Below, one piece after another: positions 1-8,139 of a DNA stretch of 38,143 bases. The position numbers and the translations under genes were made by a program. Where the stretch lies: the NCBI GenBank assembly GCA_035762425.1, contig DASTOW010000120.1, positions 1-38,143 on the forward strand, given 5' to 3'. The stretch's first letter is position 1; the number at the start of each line of letters is the position of its first letter. Origin of the DNA: AWTP1-13 sp035762425 (GTDB lineage: Bacteria; Pseudomonadota; Alphaproteobacteria; Rhizobiales; Hyphomicrobiaceae). The notes below the pieces were generated by a model. That model searched no databases. It had not been told where the DNA came from and saw nothing but the letters and a program-made list of their open reading frames with translations.

Positions 1-256
1 CGTGACACGTTAACCCAACCCCTTGATAGGAATACCGCACCCAGGCCGCAGTTTTGTCGGTTTTGCTTTAGCTGCGGAACAACGCTCTGCCAACGCTTTT
101 TGTTCTGTATGTCCTTAACCGTTCATCTATCGGTTGTGGCGATAGTTAAAAGGCGCACGTACAAGTAGCGTTGGATGGCCAAAACTTGTGACAATAATGG
201 TGTCTCGACACGCGATGTTGCATCGCCGAGACAGATGGCCGCAGCGGCAGCAAAAT
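1..256. other. Non-coding stretch downstream of the symporter gene
   Basis: No convincing gene is seen here; the short open frames lack ribosome sites and overlap one another. The stretch looks less GC-rich than the rest of the window. The word TGTCTCG or its complement recurs three times around 200-270: GTGTC-TC-GACAC at 200-211, CCGAGACAG at 226-234 and CTGTCTCGG at 262-270. The last two form a perfect 9-bp inverted repeat with a 27-base spacer that runs into the last codons of the symporter gene. There is no T-run, so terminator function is only possible. Confidence 0.5.
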
Positions 257-1651
257 TTACCCTGTCTCGGCCTGACGAGCGTTCATCGGCGCTGGTGTCT
301 TTACCCAGGCTAACGCGACGTAACCAACAAAGGCGGCCAATAAACCGAGTAGATATGGCACAGAAAATTCGCACGCATATTTACCAATCGCCCACACGAA
401 CATTCCTGCAAGAATCGCGGCGTAAGCACTGGCTGGACCGCCGAAACGGGTGAAGAGCGCAAAGAGTGTAGCGACAAACACCCCTGCGCTGCCAAACGCC
501 GACGCGGTCTCCACCAGCTCGTGGATGCCCTCCGACGTAAGGGCGATCAGAAATGCCACCACGCTGAGAACGAGCACCGTCAGACGCACGGACCAGAGCT
601 TGCCCCGTTCGCTCAAGCTCGGCACCGCACGCACGACGATATTGTGCGAGAGCTGCGAAGCGGGCGCGTGTAATGCAGCGTGTACGGCCGACAGGATGGC
701 CGACACGATCGCCCCGACGAATACGACGTACACCGGGCCAACAAGATGCTGCTCGGCAAGCTTCGGAATGAACTGTTCCGTGTCCGCCACATCTAGCCCG
801 AGCGAGGGTCCAAGCAATCCAAGCAGAACAGGGATCGCGCCAACCGTAAGGTAGATGGCGCCGCCCAGCATCGTGCCCGAGGCTGCAATTTGCGCCGTAC
901 GCGCGCCCAAATAGCGCGAGATCAGCTCCACCGCAACGATCGTGCCGCACACGGGTATTGCAAGATGCTCGAGCGTCGCGAGTAGACCCTCCTCGTGGTC
1001 GATCGGGCTCAGGCGCGCGGGCTCGATCTGCGCCACCGCCTGGCCAAACCCACCCAGGCCCGAAACGACCACCGCTGCCAGGATGAGCAACCCGGCAACC
1101 ACGGCGATGCCTTGAATGGTGTCGGTAACGGCGTCAGCCAGCAGTCCGCCAACCACGGAATAGGCGGCTACGAGTACTGCCGCCAGCGTGATGGCTGAGG
1201 CAAGACCGAGGGCGGAGTTGGCGCTCAGCACCTGGCCGAACGCGCGCACCTGCGCCGCCGCCCAGATGATCGAGCCCGGCAGCAGGACGATGACCACCAG
1301 GCGCTCGACGCCCTGCGAATAGCGCTTGCCAAACAAGTCGGCGAAGGTCGTTAGCCCCCGCGACCACAGGGATCGGGCGAAGAACAGCCCGACGATGATG
1401 ATGGCAGCCGCGTAACCGAACGGATCGACGAGGCCGCCCGCCAGGCCCTTCTCGTAGACGGAACCGCTGGAGGCGACGATCGCCTCTGCGCCGAAGTAGG
1501 TGGCGAACACCGAGAACACGACGAGGCCGGTGCCGAGCCGCCGGCCGGCGAGGATGTAGTCGGCCTCGGTCGTTATGCGCCGCGAAACCCAGGCGCCGAC
1601 GGCGAACTGGGCGAGCACGTAGACGACCATCCCGATCAGCACCGCGTTCAT
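257..1651 (-). CDS. Sodium:solute symporter (SSS/SLC5 family)
   Basis: An inner-membrane secondary transporter expected to couple sodium entry to uptake of a small organic solute; the substrate cannot be told from sequence. The 464-residue product is almost wholly hydrophobic, with about a dozen membrane segments. It opens with a short outside segment and first helix (NAVLIGMVVYVLAQFAVGAW), has the FATYFGAEAIVASSG region typical of the second and third helices, and the glycine-rich VVGGLLADAVTDTIQG stretch of the family. Length is slightly below the usual 480-550. The open frame extends 82 codons further upstream, but the ATG at 1651 is chosen because it is preceded by a GGGGGG-rich ribosome site and begins just before the first membrane helix. 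No regulator or binding protein is adjacent. Confidence 0.85.
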   Translation of the reverse strand: MNAVLIGMVVYVLAQFAVGAWVSRRITTEADYILAGRRLGTGLVVFSVFATYFGAEAIVASSGSVYEKGLAGGLVDPFGYAAAIIIVGLFFARSLWSRGLTTFADLFGKRYSQGVERLVVIVLLPGSIIWAAAQVRAFGQVLSANSALGLASAITLAAVLVAAYSVVGGLLADAVTDTIQGIAVVAGLLILAAVVVSGLGGFGQAVAQIEPARLSPIDHEEGLLATLEHLAIPVCGTIVAVELISRYLGARTAQIAASGTMLGGAIYLTVGAIPVLLGLLGPSLGLDVADTEQFIPKLAEQHLVGPVYVVFVGAIVSAILSAVHAALHAPASQLSHNIVVRAVPSLSERGKLWSVRLTVLVLSVVAFLIALTSEGIHELVETASAFGSAGVFVATLFALFTRFGGPASAYAAILAGMFVWAIGKYACEFSVPYLLGLLAAFVGYVALAWVKTPAPMNARQAETG

Positions 1652-1844
1652 GGCACCCCCCTCGACCCCAACCCCGGGGCCGCACATTGCGCACGCCCAA
1701 CCCCCAGCGCAAGCCGACCGTAGCCGTAGCTGCAGGCGCTCCCGCCTCAGTTCCCCCCAAATTATCTGCTTAAAGTAGTCTTGAGCATATCGGCCGGCGA
1801 TCCCAAATTGCGGTGGCCGGCTTTCCGCGGATCGCGAGGTCGAA

Positions 1845-3695
1845 TTGAGCGCCCGCACGTTTCTACAGCATCCCTTCCGACCGGTTGTCTCCAGCATCGC
1901 GGCTGCCGCTCTCGTGTTCGCTCAGCTGCCCACGGCGCAGGCTGCGTCGGCCATGACGCGGGCCGAGTACGAGGCCTGCCAGGCGCGCGACGAACAGGGC
2001 TTCCGCTTGGCCGTGGAAACCCTGACGCGCAGGAGCCTGGAAGCCGGCATCGCCGGTTTCGACTACAGGGCGGTCGTCAACGACGAATGGCGGCGCGGCA
2101 ACGTCGACGACGTGATCGACCGCCAGGTCGACCAGACGATCGGCGAGCTGCGCGACGAGTCGAGCTGGGTGCAGCTCTGGCAGACGCTGACCTCGCAGCA
2201 GAAGGCGCGCGAGCTAGCCACCACCGCGGCCGAGCGCGTTTACCGGTCCGACGCCATGAAGAAGGCGCTGGAAGGCGTGGCCACCGGCATCGGCAAGGAG
2301 ATCGGCAAGCGCATCGAGTTGGCCACGGTCGACACGGCAGGTCCCGCCACGCAATGCGTACAGGCGTTTCTGGGCCCGCGCTACGGTGCCACCATTGCCC
2401 GCATCGTGGCGACCGGGACGGGGCGCGAATACGGGATCGATCCGGTCAAGGGCGCCGCTCAGGTCTCCACCGGCCAAGTGGTCGTCGAAGGTACCGATGC
2501 GCTGGCCGGCACGGTGGTGCTGGTGGTGCGCCGGCAGCTCGCCAACATGGCCTCACGCATCGGCCAGCGCGTGGTCGGGTCGATTCTCGGCCGACTGGTC
2601 TCGGTGGTGGCCGGCGGCGTCGGGCTGGTCCTGATCGCCAAGGACATCTGGGACTTCCGCCACGGCGTGCTGCCCATCATCGGCACCGAGATGAAGTCCA
2701 AGGAAACCAAAGACAAGGTGCGCGACGAACTCGCCAAGTCGGTCAGCGAACAGATCGGTGAGAGCATCAAGGAGATCGGCAGCAAGACGGCTGATCGGGT
2801 GGTCGAGATCTGGCTCGAGTTCCGCCGTGCGCATGCCAAGGTCGTGGAGCTTGCCGAGCGTGTGGAGGTCTTCAAGCGCTTCCTGGATACGGTCAAACCG
2901 GACGACCTGCCCAAGCTCGACGAGGTGGTGGCGCTGGTGCTGGCGAGCGAGGGTGAGGCAGGCATCATTCGCCGCCTCGACAACGGCACGCTGCACCGTG
3001 CCGTCAGCGGCCTGCCGACGGGCGCCATCGACATCGCCCGCGAGACGCAATCCCTGGAGACGGCGCTGCAATGGTCGGCGGTGGCCGGCGACAGCCTCGC
3101 CAAAGTGGTCGAATTCGAGATCTATCGGCAGGCCAAACCCGACAGCTTCACCAAAGCGAGCCTGCAGAAGTTGCTGGGGCTGCAGGACCGGGTGGCGGTG
3201 ATCCGCCTTGCCGCGTTGCAGCCAGCTGCGCGCGATGCCCTGTTCGCGCTGCCGGCCAATGAGCTGAAAGGGCTGGCACGTAGCCTCGACGAACCCCAAC
3301 TCGACAGCCTGTCGCGCTACCTGACGGGGTTGGACAAGTCTTCGGCTCTGCGCGTGCTGCAGGTGGTCGGGCAGAACCCCACCCGCATGGCGGAGCTCGG
3401 CAAGCCGAGCGTGCGCGACGCGATCCTGTCGAGCAGCGACCAGGCGGCCGCGCTCGGCATGATGCTGCAGGCAACCAGCGTGCCCGACCCGACCGTGCTT
3501 CTGGCCCACGCCCAACTCGTGCTCGACGGACGCGTCAGCCCGCTGCTTCTTTGGGAGAAGCACGCCGTGTGGTTGGCGGCAGCCGTCGTGCTGTCGCTGG
3601 CGCTGCTGATGATGCTGAAACGGCTCGTGTTCGGCACGCGGCCGAAGATCATCGTGCAGGAAAGCTATGGCCGCAGCCGCGGGGACCGTGGCTGA
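1845..3695 (+). CDS. Unrecognised exported, membrane-anchored 616-residue protein (TTG start)
   Basis: I do not recognise the family. The protein has an N-terminal signal peptide (about residues 1-33, ending AQLPTAQAA). A helix-rich body follows, with a glycine-zipper-like hydrophobic segment at about 241-265 (VVGSILGRLVSVVAGGVG), a long charged helical region at about 280-340, and leucine- and alanine-rich helical repeats. A membrane helix lies at about 575-592, leaving a basic 25-residue tail. This suggests a large periplasmic domain anchored at the C-terminus. TTG at 1845 is the first possible start after an in-frame stop at 1782; no ATG or GTG lies between, and a later ATG at 1953 would lose the signal peptide. 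The stop shares one base with the start of the downstream YbjQ-type gene, so the two are probably translationally coupled and functionally linked. Coding bias across the frame is strong. Confidence 0.8.
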   Translation: MSARTFLQHPFRPVVSSIAAAALVFAQLPTAQAASAMTRAEYEACQARDEQGFRLAVETLTRRSLEAGIAGFDYRAVVNDEWRRGNVDDVIDRQVDQTIGELRDESSWVQLWQTLTSQQKARELATTAAERVYRSDAMKKALEGVATGIGKEIGKRIELATVDTAGPATQCVQAFLGPRYGATIARIVATGTGREYGIDPVKGAAQVSTGQVVVEGTDALAGTVVLVVRRQLANMASRIGQRVVGSILGRLVSVVAGGVGLVLIAKDIWDFRHGVLPIIGTEMKSKETKDKVRDELAKSVSEQIGESIKEIGSKTADRVVEIWLEFRRAHAKVVELAERVEVFKRFLDTVKPDDLPKLDEVVALVLASEGEAGIIRRLDNGTLHRAVSGLPTGAIDIARETQSLETALQWSAVAGDSLAKVVEFEIYRQAKPDSFTKASLQKLLGLQDRVAVIRLAALQPAARDALFALPANELKGLARSLDEPQLDSLSRYLTGLDKSSALRVLQVVGQNPTRMAELGKPSVRDAILSSSDQAAALGMMLQATSVPDPTVLLAHAQLVLDGRVSPLLLWEKHAVWLAAAVVLSLALLMMLKRLVFGTRPKIIVQESYGRSRGDRG

Positions 3696-4018
3696 TGCGC
3701 CTTGTCACCAGCGAGGACGTGTACGACGAGCCGATCGAGCGGGGCGAGCTGGTTTATGCCTGCGCAGTGGCCGGCGCCAACATCCTGCGCGACATGCGCG
3801 AAGCGATCACCAATACGCTCGGCGGCAACATGACCCGCTACGAGGCGCTACTGGACAAGACCATTGCCCGCGCTCTGGAATCTCTGTGCGAACGTGCCAA
3901 GGCACGGGGCTACGACGGCGTGCTCGGCATCCGTATTTCGCACCCGCACATCACGGACGGTGCCATCGAGGTGGTGGTAGCCGGAACCGGCTTCAAGCGC
4001 GCCAGGCAGCAGCGCTGA
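3695..4018 (+). CDS. YbjQ/UPF0145 (DUF74) family protein
   Basis: A small 107-residue cytoplasmic protein of the YbjQ family, often labelled heavy-metal-binding although the function is not settled. Family hallmarks are visible: GANILRDMREAITNTLGG in the first third, then MTRYEALLDKTIARALESLCERAKARGYDGVLGIRI, and a closing beta strand IEVVVAGTGFKR. Length matches the family (about 105-110). The ATG uses the last base of the upstream TGA, so expression probably depends on translation of the preceding membrane-anchored protein. YbjQ proteins are known to form pentameric rings, so it may sit beneath the cytoplasmic tail of its partner; that is inference. The frame stays open upstream to 3551, but there it overlaps the preceding gene and lacks support. 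Confidence 0.85.
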   Translation: MRLVTSEDVYDEPIERGELVYACAVAGANILRDMREAITNTLGGNMTRYEALLDKTIARALESLCERAKARGYDGVLGIRISHPHITDGAIEVVVAGTGFKRARQQR

Positions 4019-4169
4019 TCGCTGTGCCGGATGAGCCAGTTACCCACACGCGTTCACCGACCGCGGTGGCAGGGTCGGCTGCGGCTGATATAAGTTGGCA
4101 CGCTTGCGGGATTCGCAACTGCGCTAGGGGAGGCGCGGCCCATCAAGGCCGAGCAACGGGAGAGACCTA

Positions 4170-4352
4170 ATGGCTCTGAAAGCTCCAGGAATCCTGATCT
4201 TCTTGTTGTCGATAATTGTGGCCCTGGCCGTCCTGTTCTCGAAGTTCGCAGGTGCAACAATTCCGTTCTTCACCGGCGATACCACCTACTTCTTCGGCCT
4301 GCTGGCTGCCTACCTGATCCTCGTACTGGGCTGCATCATGCGCGGGCTGTGA
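4170..4352 (+). CDS. Small two-helix membrane protein, unknown function
   Basis: A 60-residue protein with two hydrophobic segments, about residues 6-23 (PGILIFLLSIIVALAVLF) and 40-56 (FFGLLAAYLILVLGCIM), joined by a short loop containing TTYFFG. It has a good ribosome site (GGGAGAG) seven bases before the ATG and sits 151 bases after the YbjQ-type gene on the same strand. No family is recognised. The well-formed helices and strong start make it a believable small inner-membrane protein. Confidence 0.75.
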   Translation: MALKAPGILIFLLSIIVALAVLFSKFAGATIPFFTGDTTYFFGLLAAYLILVLGCIMRGL

Positions 4353-4469
4353 CGTTTTCGTTCGTCCGGTGCTTCGCATTTTATCCACTACGCCAAAATT
4401 CCTGTGCCGATCTGTCGCGCGGCTTTTGGTGCTCTGGAAAAGCGGCCCTGATCGGGTCGTTATCCGCCA

Positions 4470-4658
4470 ATGGCAAGACACCGTTTCCTTCGTGAGCGGA
4501 TCCTCCTGCGGCGCATGCGGCGCTGGCAGCGGGAGGTCGCGCTCGCCGTCATGCTGACGGTTGCGGCGATCGCGTTCATCGCGGCGGCGTTCCTGCGCGG
4601 TGATGGCGCATCGCCCGAGTCGCCCTATGCGACGGCGCGCAAGCCGCCGCAGAACTAG
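4470..4658 (+). CDS. Possible small single-pass membrane protein
   Basis: A 62-residue frame with a very basic N-terminus (eight arginines in the first 20 residues), one hydrophobic segment at about residues 23-42 (VALAVMLTVAAIAFIAAAFL) and a short polar tail. The positive-inside rule suggests a cytoplasmic N-terminus. There is no obvious ribosome site before the ATG, so the call is tentative. It ends 20 bases before the convergent bdhA gene; a short GC hairpin (TCCCG-CGC-CGGGA) lies between them. Confidence 0.5.
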   Translation: MARHRFLRERILLRRMRRWQREVALAVMLTVAAIAFIAAAFLRGDGASPESPYATARKPPQN

Positions 4659-4678
4659 TCCCGCGCCGGGATAGACCG

Positions 4679-5458
4679 CTACTGCGCGGTCCAGCCACCA
4701 TCGATCGAGTAGTTGGCGCCGGTGATCGAAGCTGCGGCCTGGCTGGCGAGGAACGCAGCCAGTGCGGCGACCTGCTCGACCGTGACGAACTGGTTGGTCG
4801 GCTGGCGCGACAAGACCTGCCGCTTGGCCTGGTCCTGGGTGATGTTCTCGGATTTGGCGAGCTCCGGGATCTGCTTCTCGACCAGCGGCGTCCACACGAA
4901 CCCGGGTGAGATGGCATTGGACGTGACGCCGTGCTCGGCGAGCTCCAGCGCGACAGTCTTGGTGAAGCCCGCAAGCCCGTGCTTGGCTGACACGTAGGCG
5001 CACTTGAAGGGCGAGGCGCGCAGCGAGTGCGCCGAGCAGATGTTGATAATGCGCCCCCACTTCCTCTTCTTCATGCCGGGCACCGCCGCACGCACGGTGT
5101 GGAAGGACGAGGTCAGGTTGATGGCGATGATGGTGTCCCACTGCTCGATCGGGAACTCCTCGACGGGGGCAACGTGCTGGACGCCGGCATTGTTGACCAG
5201 GATGTCGACCGAGCCGAAGTCGCGCTCCGCTTTGGCGATCATTTCGGCGATCTGATTGTGCCGCAGCATGTTGGCGGGATCGAACGCGACACGCACGCCG
5301 ACCTTCTTGATCTCGGCGATCGGCTTCTCGTTGTCCTTCTCCGAACCCAGGCCGTTGACGACGATGTTGCAGCCGTCCTTTGCCAGCGCCAGCGCAATGG
5401 CGTGGCCGATACCGGAGGTGGAACCGGTTACGACAGCGGTTTTGCCTTTGAGACTCAT
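4679..5458 (-). CDS. bdhA: D-3-hydroxybutyrate dehydrogenase
   Basis: Cytoplasmic short-chain dehydrogenase that interconverts (R)-3-hydroxybutyrate and acetoacetate with NAD, the step that feeds depolymerised PHB into central metabolism. The 259-residue sequence has the cofactor motif TGSTSGIG at 11-18, NNAG at 89-92 and the catalytic Ser142, Tyr155 and Lys159. Stretches such as GVQHVAPVEEFPIEQWDTIIAINL and the CSAHSLRASPFKCAYVSAKHG region are characteristic of the hydroxybutyrate dehydrogenase subgroup rather than general SDRs. The ATG at 5458 follows a GAGG site; the frame extends 17 codons upstream without support. It is divergent from the RidA-like gene (114-base gap). An exported PHB-depolymerase-type esterase is also encoded in this window, at 19539. 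Confidence 0.92.
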   Translation of the reverse strand: MSLKGKTAVVTGSTSGIGHAIALALAKDGCNIVVNGLGSEKDNEKPIAEIKKVGVRVAFDPANMLRHNQIAEMIAKAERDFGSVDILVNNAGVQHVAPVEEFPIEQWDTIIAINLTSSFHTVRAAVPGMKKRKWGRIINICSAHSLRASPFKCAYVSAKHGLAGFTKTVALELAEHGVTSNAISPGFVWTPLVEKQIPELAKSENITQDQAKRQVLSRQPTNQFVTVEQVAALAAFLASQAAASITGANYSIDGGWTAQ

Positions 5459-5572
5459 GAGGAACCTCGGCGTTGTGTGATGCTTGCGTTGGCAGGCATC
5501 CTGCCGCAAACACCCTTACTTGAACATGACCGTCACAAAATTGTGCGGCCAAAAGCGACGAAAGGACTACCT

Positions 5573-6031
5573 ATGACGCCGGAAGAGAAGCTTGCCTCGA
5601 TGGGGCTAGCACTGCCCGAGCTACCAAAGCCTCTTGCCAACTACGTACCCTTCAAGCGGCACGGTGATACCTTGCACTTGTCGGGCCAGGGCCCGCGTCG
5701 CAACGACGGCACGCTGATGACCGGCAAGGTCGGCCGCGACGTGACGATCGAGCAGGCCTACGAGCACGCCAAGCTGGTCGGCCTCGGTCTGCTCGCTGCT
5801 GCCAAGGCAGCGGCCGGCGATCTCGGCAAGGTCGAAGTCCTAAAAGTGCTGGGCATGGTCAACGGGGTGCCCGAATTCACTGAGCAGCCCAAGGTCATCA
5901 ACGGCTGCTCGGATCTGTTCGTGGCGGTGCTCGGCGAGCGCGGCCGACACGCCCGCTCTGCGGTCGGCATGGGCTCGCTGCCTGGCAACATCAGCGTCGA
6001 GATCGAGGCGATCATGCGCATCCACGCGTGA
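5573..6031 (+). CDS. RidA/YjgF-family protein (PF14588-like)
   Basis: A 152-residue member of the RidA superfamily, which forms trimers and in its best-studied members hydrolyses reactive enamine and imine intermediates made by PLP enzymes. The opening EEKLASMGLALPELPKPLANYVP and the motif FTEQPKVINGCSDLFVAVLGERGRHARSAVG are typical of the longer PF14588-type subgroup. Arg128 and Glu143 have the same 15-residue spacing as the catalytic Arg105 and Glu120 of E. coli RidA, so the protein is probably active as an imine deaminase. The ATG at 5573 follows AAAGGA. It is divergent from bdhA; no amino-acid pathway gene is next to it, so the substrate is open. Confidence 0.88.
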   Translation: MTPEEKLASMGLALPELPKPLANYVPFKRHGDTLHLSGQGPRRNDGTLMTGKVGRDVTIEQAYEHAKLVGLGLLAAAKAAAGDLGKVEVLKVLGMVNGVPEFTEQPKVINGCSDLFVAVLGERGRHARSAVGMGSLPGNISVEIEAIMRIHA

Positions 6032-6187
6032 GGCGCTCGTCCATTCGGCGTGGGTGAAGAAAAACGGCAACGAAGCTGGCATCCGTCCAACGCCGGAGCA
6101 AGGTGATGCATGGATGGTCCGGACAAGCTTGAGCATGACCCGCCTGGCGCATCGAGCGGAAGCCGCGCCGCTCCGGGCCGGCGGCAA

Positions 6188-7126
6188 CTACGGCAGGAAG
6201 CCTTTTTCCAGATCCATGGACTGGCGGACGCGCTCCTTGCCCTTCGCGTCCGCGACCGCCAACGCCCACGTCACATTGGTACCCTTGTCGAAGGACGTGG
6301 TGGACTTCAGGCGCGCCCGTAGCGTCTCGCCCGGCGTGAGCGTGACCGGCTCAAGGGCGGGCAGGTAGAGCTGCTCCCAATGTGTGCGCGGGTCGAGCGG
6401 GCCGGTCGACAGGCGCACGCCCTCGGCCAAGTCGGCCACCCACCACAGCGCCAGCCCGTAGATGGTGGCGGCGCGTGTTGCCTTCCATTCGACCTCGCCC
6501 GCGCGGGTCGTCTTGTTCTTGCGGTCGAAGCGGACCTGATCCCAGGCCTTGGCTGCCGCGCCGCCGTCGAGCAGGTCGGCGCGCTCCAGCCAGCGCACAT
6601 AGATGTTGTTGAGGCTCATCGCCTTGGCAGGCGCGAAGTCGAGCCCATAGCCGACCTCGTCCCAGGCCGCCAAGTCGCGGTACTGGCGCTCACCCACCAC
6701 CGGACAGACGTACTGCTCGACCGCCGCGGGGATGATGGCGCCGCCCGGGTTCAGGAAGCGTTCGCGCGCATCGTTGAGGGTGGCGATGATGTTTTCCTCG
6801 AACGGATAATTGCCGAGCGTCTCGGACACGATCAGATCGACCCGATCGGGTTGGGCGACATCCGTCGAGTGCACCTCGGCGATGCGGCAGTTCGACAGAC
6901 GATTGTGTCGTAGCAGCTTGCGGGCAATGGCGGCGATTTCCGCGGTCTCGTAGAGGTCGACCCGCTTGGCTCCCAGACCGGCGGCCAGAAAGCCTAGGAA
7001 GCCCGTGCCTGCGCCGATGTCAGCGACCGTCGTCTTGCCCTTGACGATGACGCGCTGCAGGGCCGCATGGAAGGCGGCATTGCGCACGCGGTCGGCCAGA
7101 AGCACGCGGTGGTATTCGATGCGCAT
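6188..7126 (-). CDS. Protein arginine methyltransferase-like SAM-dependent enzyme
   Basis: A 312-residue class I methyltransferase whose landmarks match the protein arginine methyltransferase (PRMT) fold. An N-terminal segment YHRVLLADRVRNAAFHAAL (5-23) resembles the PRMT helix before the SAM site. Motif I is VADIGAGTGFLG (34-45), with acidic Glu60 ending strand 2. A double-E loop, SETLGNYPFEE, places Glu102 and Glu111 nine residues apart, the spacing of the two catalytic glutamates of PRMT1. A THW loop lies at 248-250 inside a C-terminal beta-barrel-like region. Eukaryotic PRMTs use these parts to transfer methyl groups to arginine side chains. The target here is unknown, and some bacterial relatives may act on other substrates. 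The start is preceded by only a weak ribosome site. Its upstream region contains a minisatellite. Confidence 0.82.
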   Translation of the reverse strand: MRIEYHRVLLADRVRNAAFHAALQRVIVKGKTTVADIGAGTGFLGFLAAGLGAKRVDLYETAEIAAIARKLLRHNRLSNCRIAEVHSTDVAQPDRVDLIVSETLGNYPFEENIIATLNDARERFLNPGGAIIPAAVEQYVCPVVGERQYRDLAAWDEVGYGLDFAPAKAMSLNNIYVRWLERADLLDGGAAAKAWDQVRFDRKNKTTRAGEVEWKATRAATIYGLALWWVADLAEGVRLSTGPLDPRTHWEQLYLPALEPVTLTPGETLRARLKSTTSFDKGTNVTWALAVADAKGKERVRQSMDLEKGFLP

Positions 7127-7151
7127 CGGCTCAGGGGTCAGGTTTCAGGGG

Positions 7152-7215
7152 AGGGTTGGAGGCCAGGGTTGGGGGGCCAGGGTTGGAGGCCAGGGTTCGG
7201 TGGCCAGGGTTCGGG
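7152..7215. repeat. Minisatellite of 13-14 bp units
   Basis: Four full units plus a partial one: AGGGTTGGAGGCC (7152-7164), AGGGTTGGGGGGCC (7165-7178), AGGGTTGGAGGCC (7179-7191), AGGGTTCGGTGGCC (7192-7205), then AGGGTTCGGGA. It lies between the divergent starts of the two methyltransferase genes. A single similar unit (GGCCAGGGTTGG) recurs at 8145-8156, in the last codons of the DUF2235 gene. Confidence 0.9.
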
Positions 7216-7302
7216 AGCTTGGGTATAGCGCATTTCTGACCCCTGATCCCTAGAACCTGTCCCCCTGACTGGTCCGCCTTGCGAAAGCCCCAGGTCTCGG
7301 CC

Positions 7303-8130
7303 ATGGTCGGCCCCGTCGCCAATTCCCTTCTGCAAGCAATGTCCCAGCCCAGATCCCCAGTCACGCCAAACAGCCCGGCCATCCGCTCCGGCATCCCGGC
7401 CGTCGATCGCTATCTCGATGACGGCTACGCAAGTGTAGTTGGCATGTCGTCGCGCTTCGCAGCGGCCATTTGCTGCGGCCTGATGCGCATACAAAGCGAG
7501 ATGGGGGTGACGGGCCAGGTGGTGGAGATCGGCCCGTTCGAGGGACGCTTCTTCATCGCGCTCGGGCACGCGCTGAAAACCGGCGAGCGGGCGCTTGGCA
7601 TCGACAAGTTCGACTGGCCCAATCCCGAGGTGATCGACCGCTTCGAGGCCAACTGCGCCAAGCACGGCATCCCGGCCGAGCGCCGCATCACCTGGAAGGC
7701 CGATAGCGGCGGCATGCAGCCGGCCGAATTGCTGGCCAAGCTGGGCGGCCGGCAGCCTCGTTTCGTGCACATCGACGGCGAGCATTCCAGGGCGGCCCTG
7801 ACCAAGGACCTCGAGCTTGCCAGCGCCGTGCTCGATCCGGCCGGCGTCATCGTGCTCGACGACATGCTGCACCCTGGCTACCCGACACTGATGGTGGCGG
7901 TGCAGGACTACCTGCAGCGCCACCCCGAGATGTGCGTGCTGTGCGTGATCGACCGCGAGACCGTGGTGGCCGCCACCAAGTTCGTGCTGTGTCGCACGGA
8001 CTGGTTCAAGCGCTACGAGGAGAGGCTGCTTGAGGCCTATCGCGACAACGTCTGGCCGCTGGGCGCCGACTTCGAGCCGCACTGGTGCCTGGTGCTGTCG
8101 CTGGACACCCGGTTGGCGGATATCGTTTGA
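7303..8130 (+). CDS. Class I SAM-dependent methyltransferase (Methyltransf_24-like)
   Basis: A cytoplasmic 275-residue methyltransferase. The SAM-binding region is GQVVEIGPFEGRFFIALGHAL, followed by an acidic strand end (GIDKF), then FVHIDGEHSRAALTKDLELA and GVIVLDDMLHPGYPTL, a layout common to Methyltransf_24/FkbM-like enzymes that often act on sugars or small molecules. The substrate cannot be assigned. Three in-frame starts are possible: TTG at 7279, ATG at 7303 and ATG at 7339. I chose 7303 because AGG lies a suitable distance upstream, but 7339 would still retain the whole catalytic domain. It is divergent from the arginine-methyltransferase-like gene across the minisatellite, and convergent with the DUF2235 gene, with nine bases between stops. 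Confidence 0.75.
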   Translation: MVGPVANSLLQAMSQPRSPVTPNSPAIRSGIPAVDRYLDDGYASVVGMSSRFAAAICCGLMRIQSEMGVTGQVVEIGPFEGRFFIALGHALKTGERALGIDKFDWPNPEVIDRFEANCAKHGIPAERRITWKADSGGMQPAELLAKLGGRQPRFVHIDGEHSRAALTKDLELASAVLDPAGVIVLDDMLHPGYPTLMVAVQDYLQRHPEMCVLCVIDRETVVAATKFVLCRTDWFKRYEERLLEAYRDNVWPLGADFEPHWCLVLSLDTRLADIV

Positions 8131-8139
8131 ACGTAGCCA

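Noticed and set aside
4167..5552. 461-residue minus-strand frame overlapping bdhA
   Set aside because: It is the wrong frame over bdhA, whose SDR motifs are unmistakable; the rest covers the small plus-strand membrane genes.
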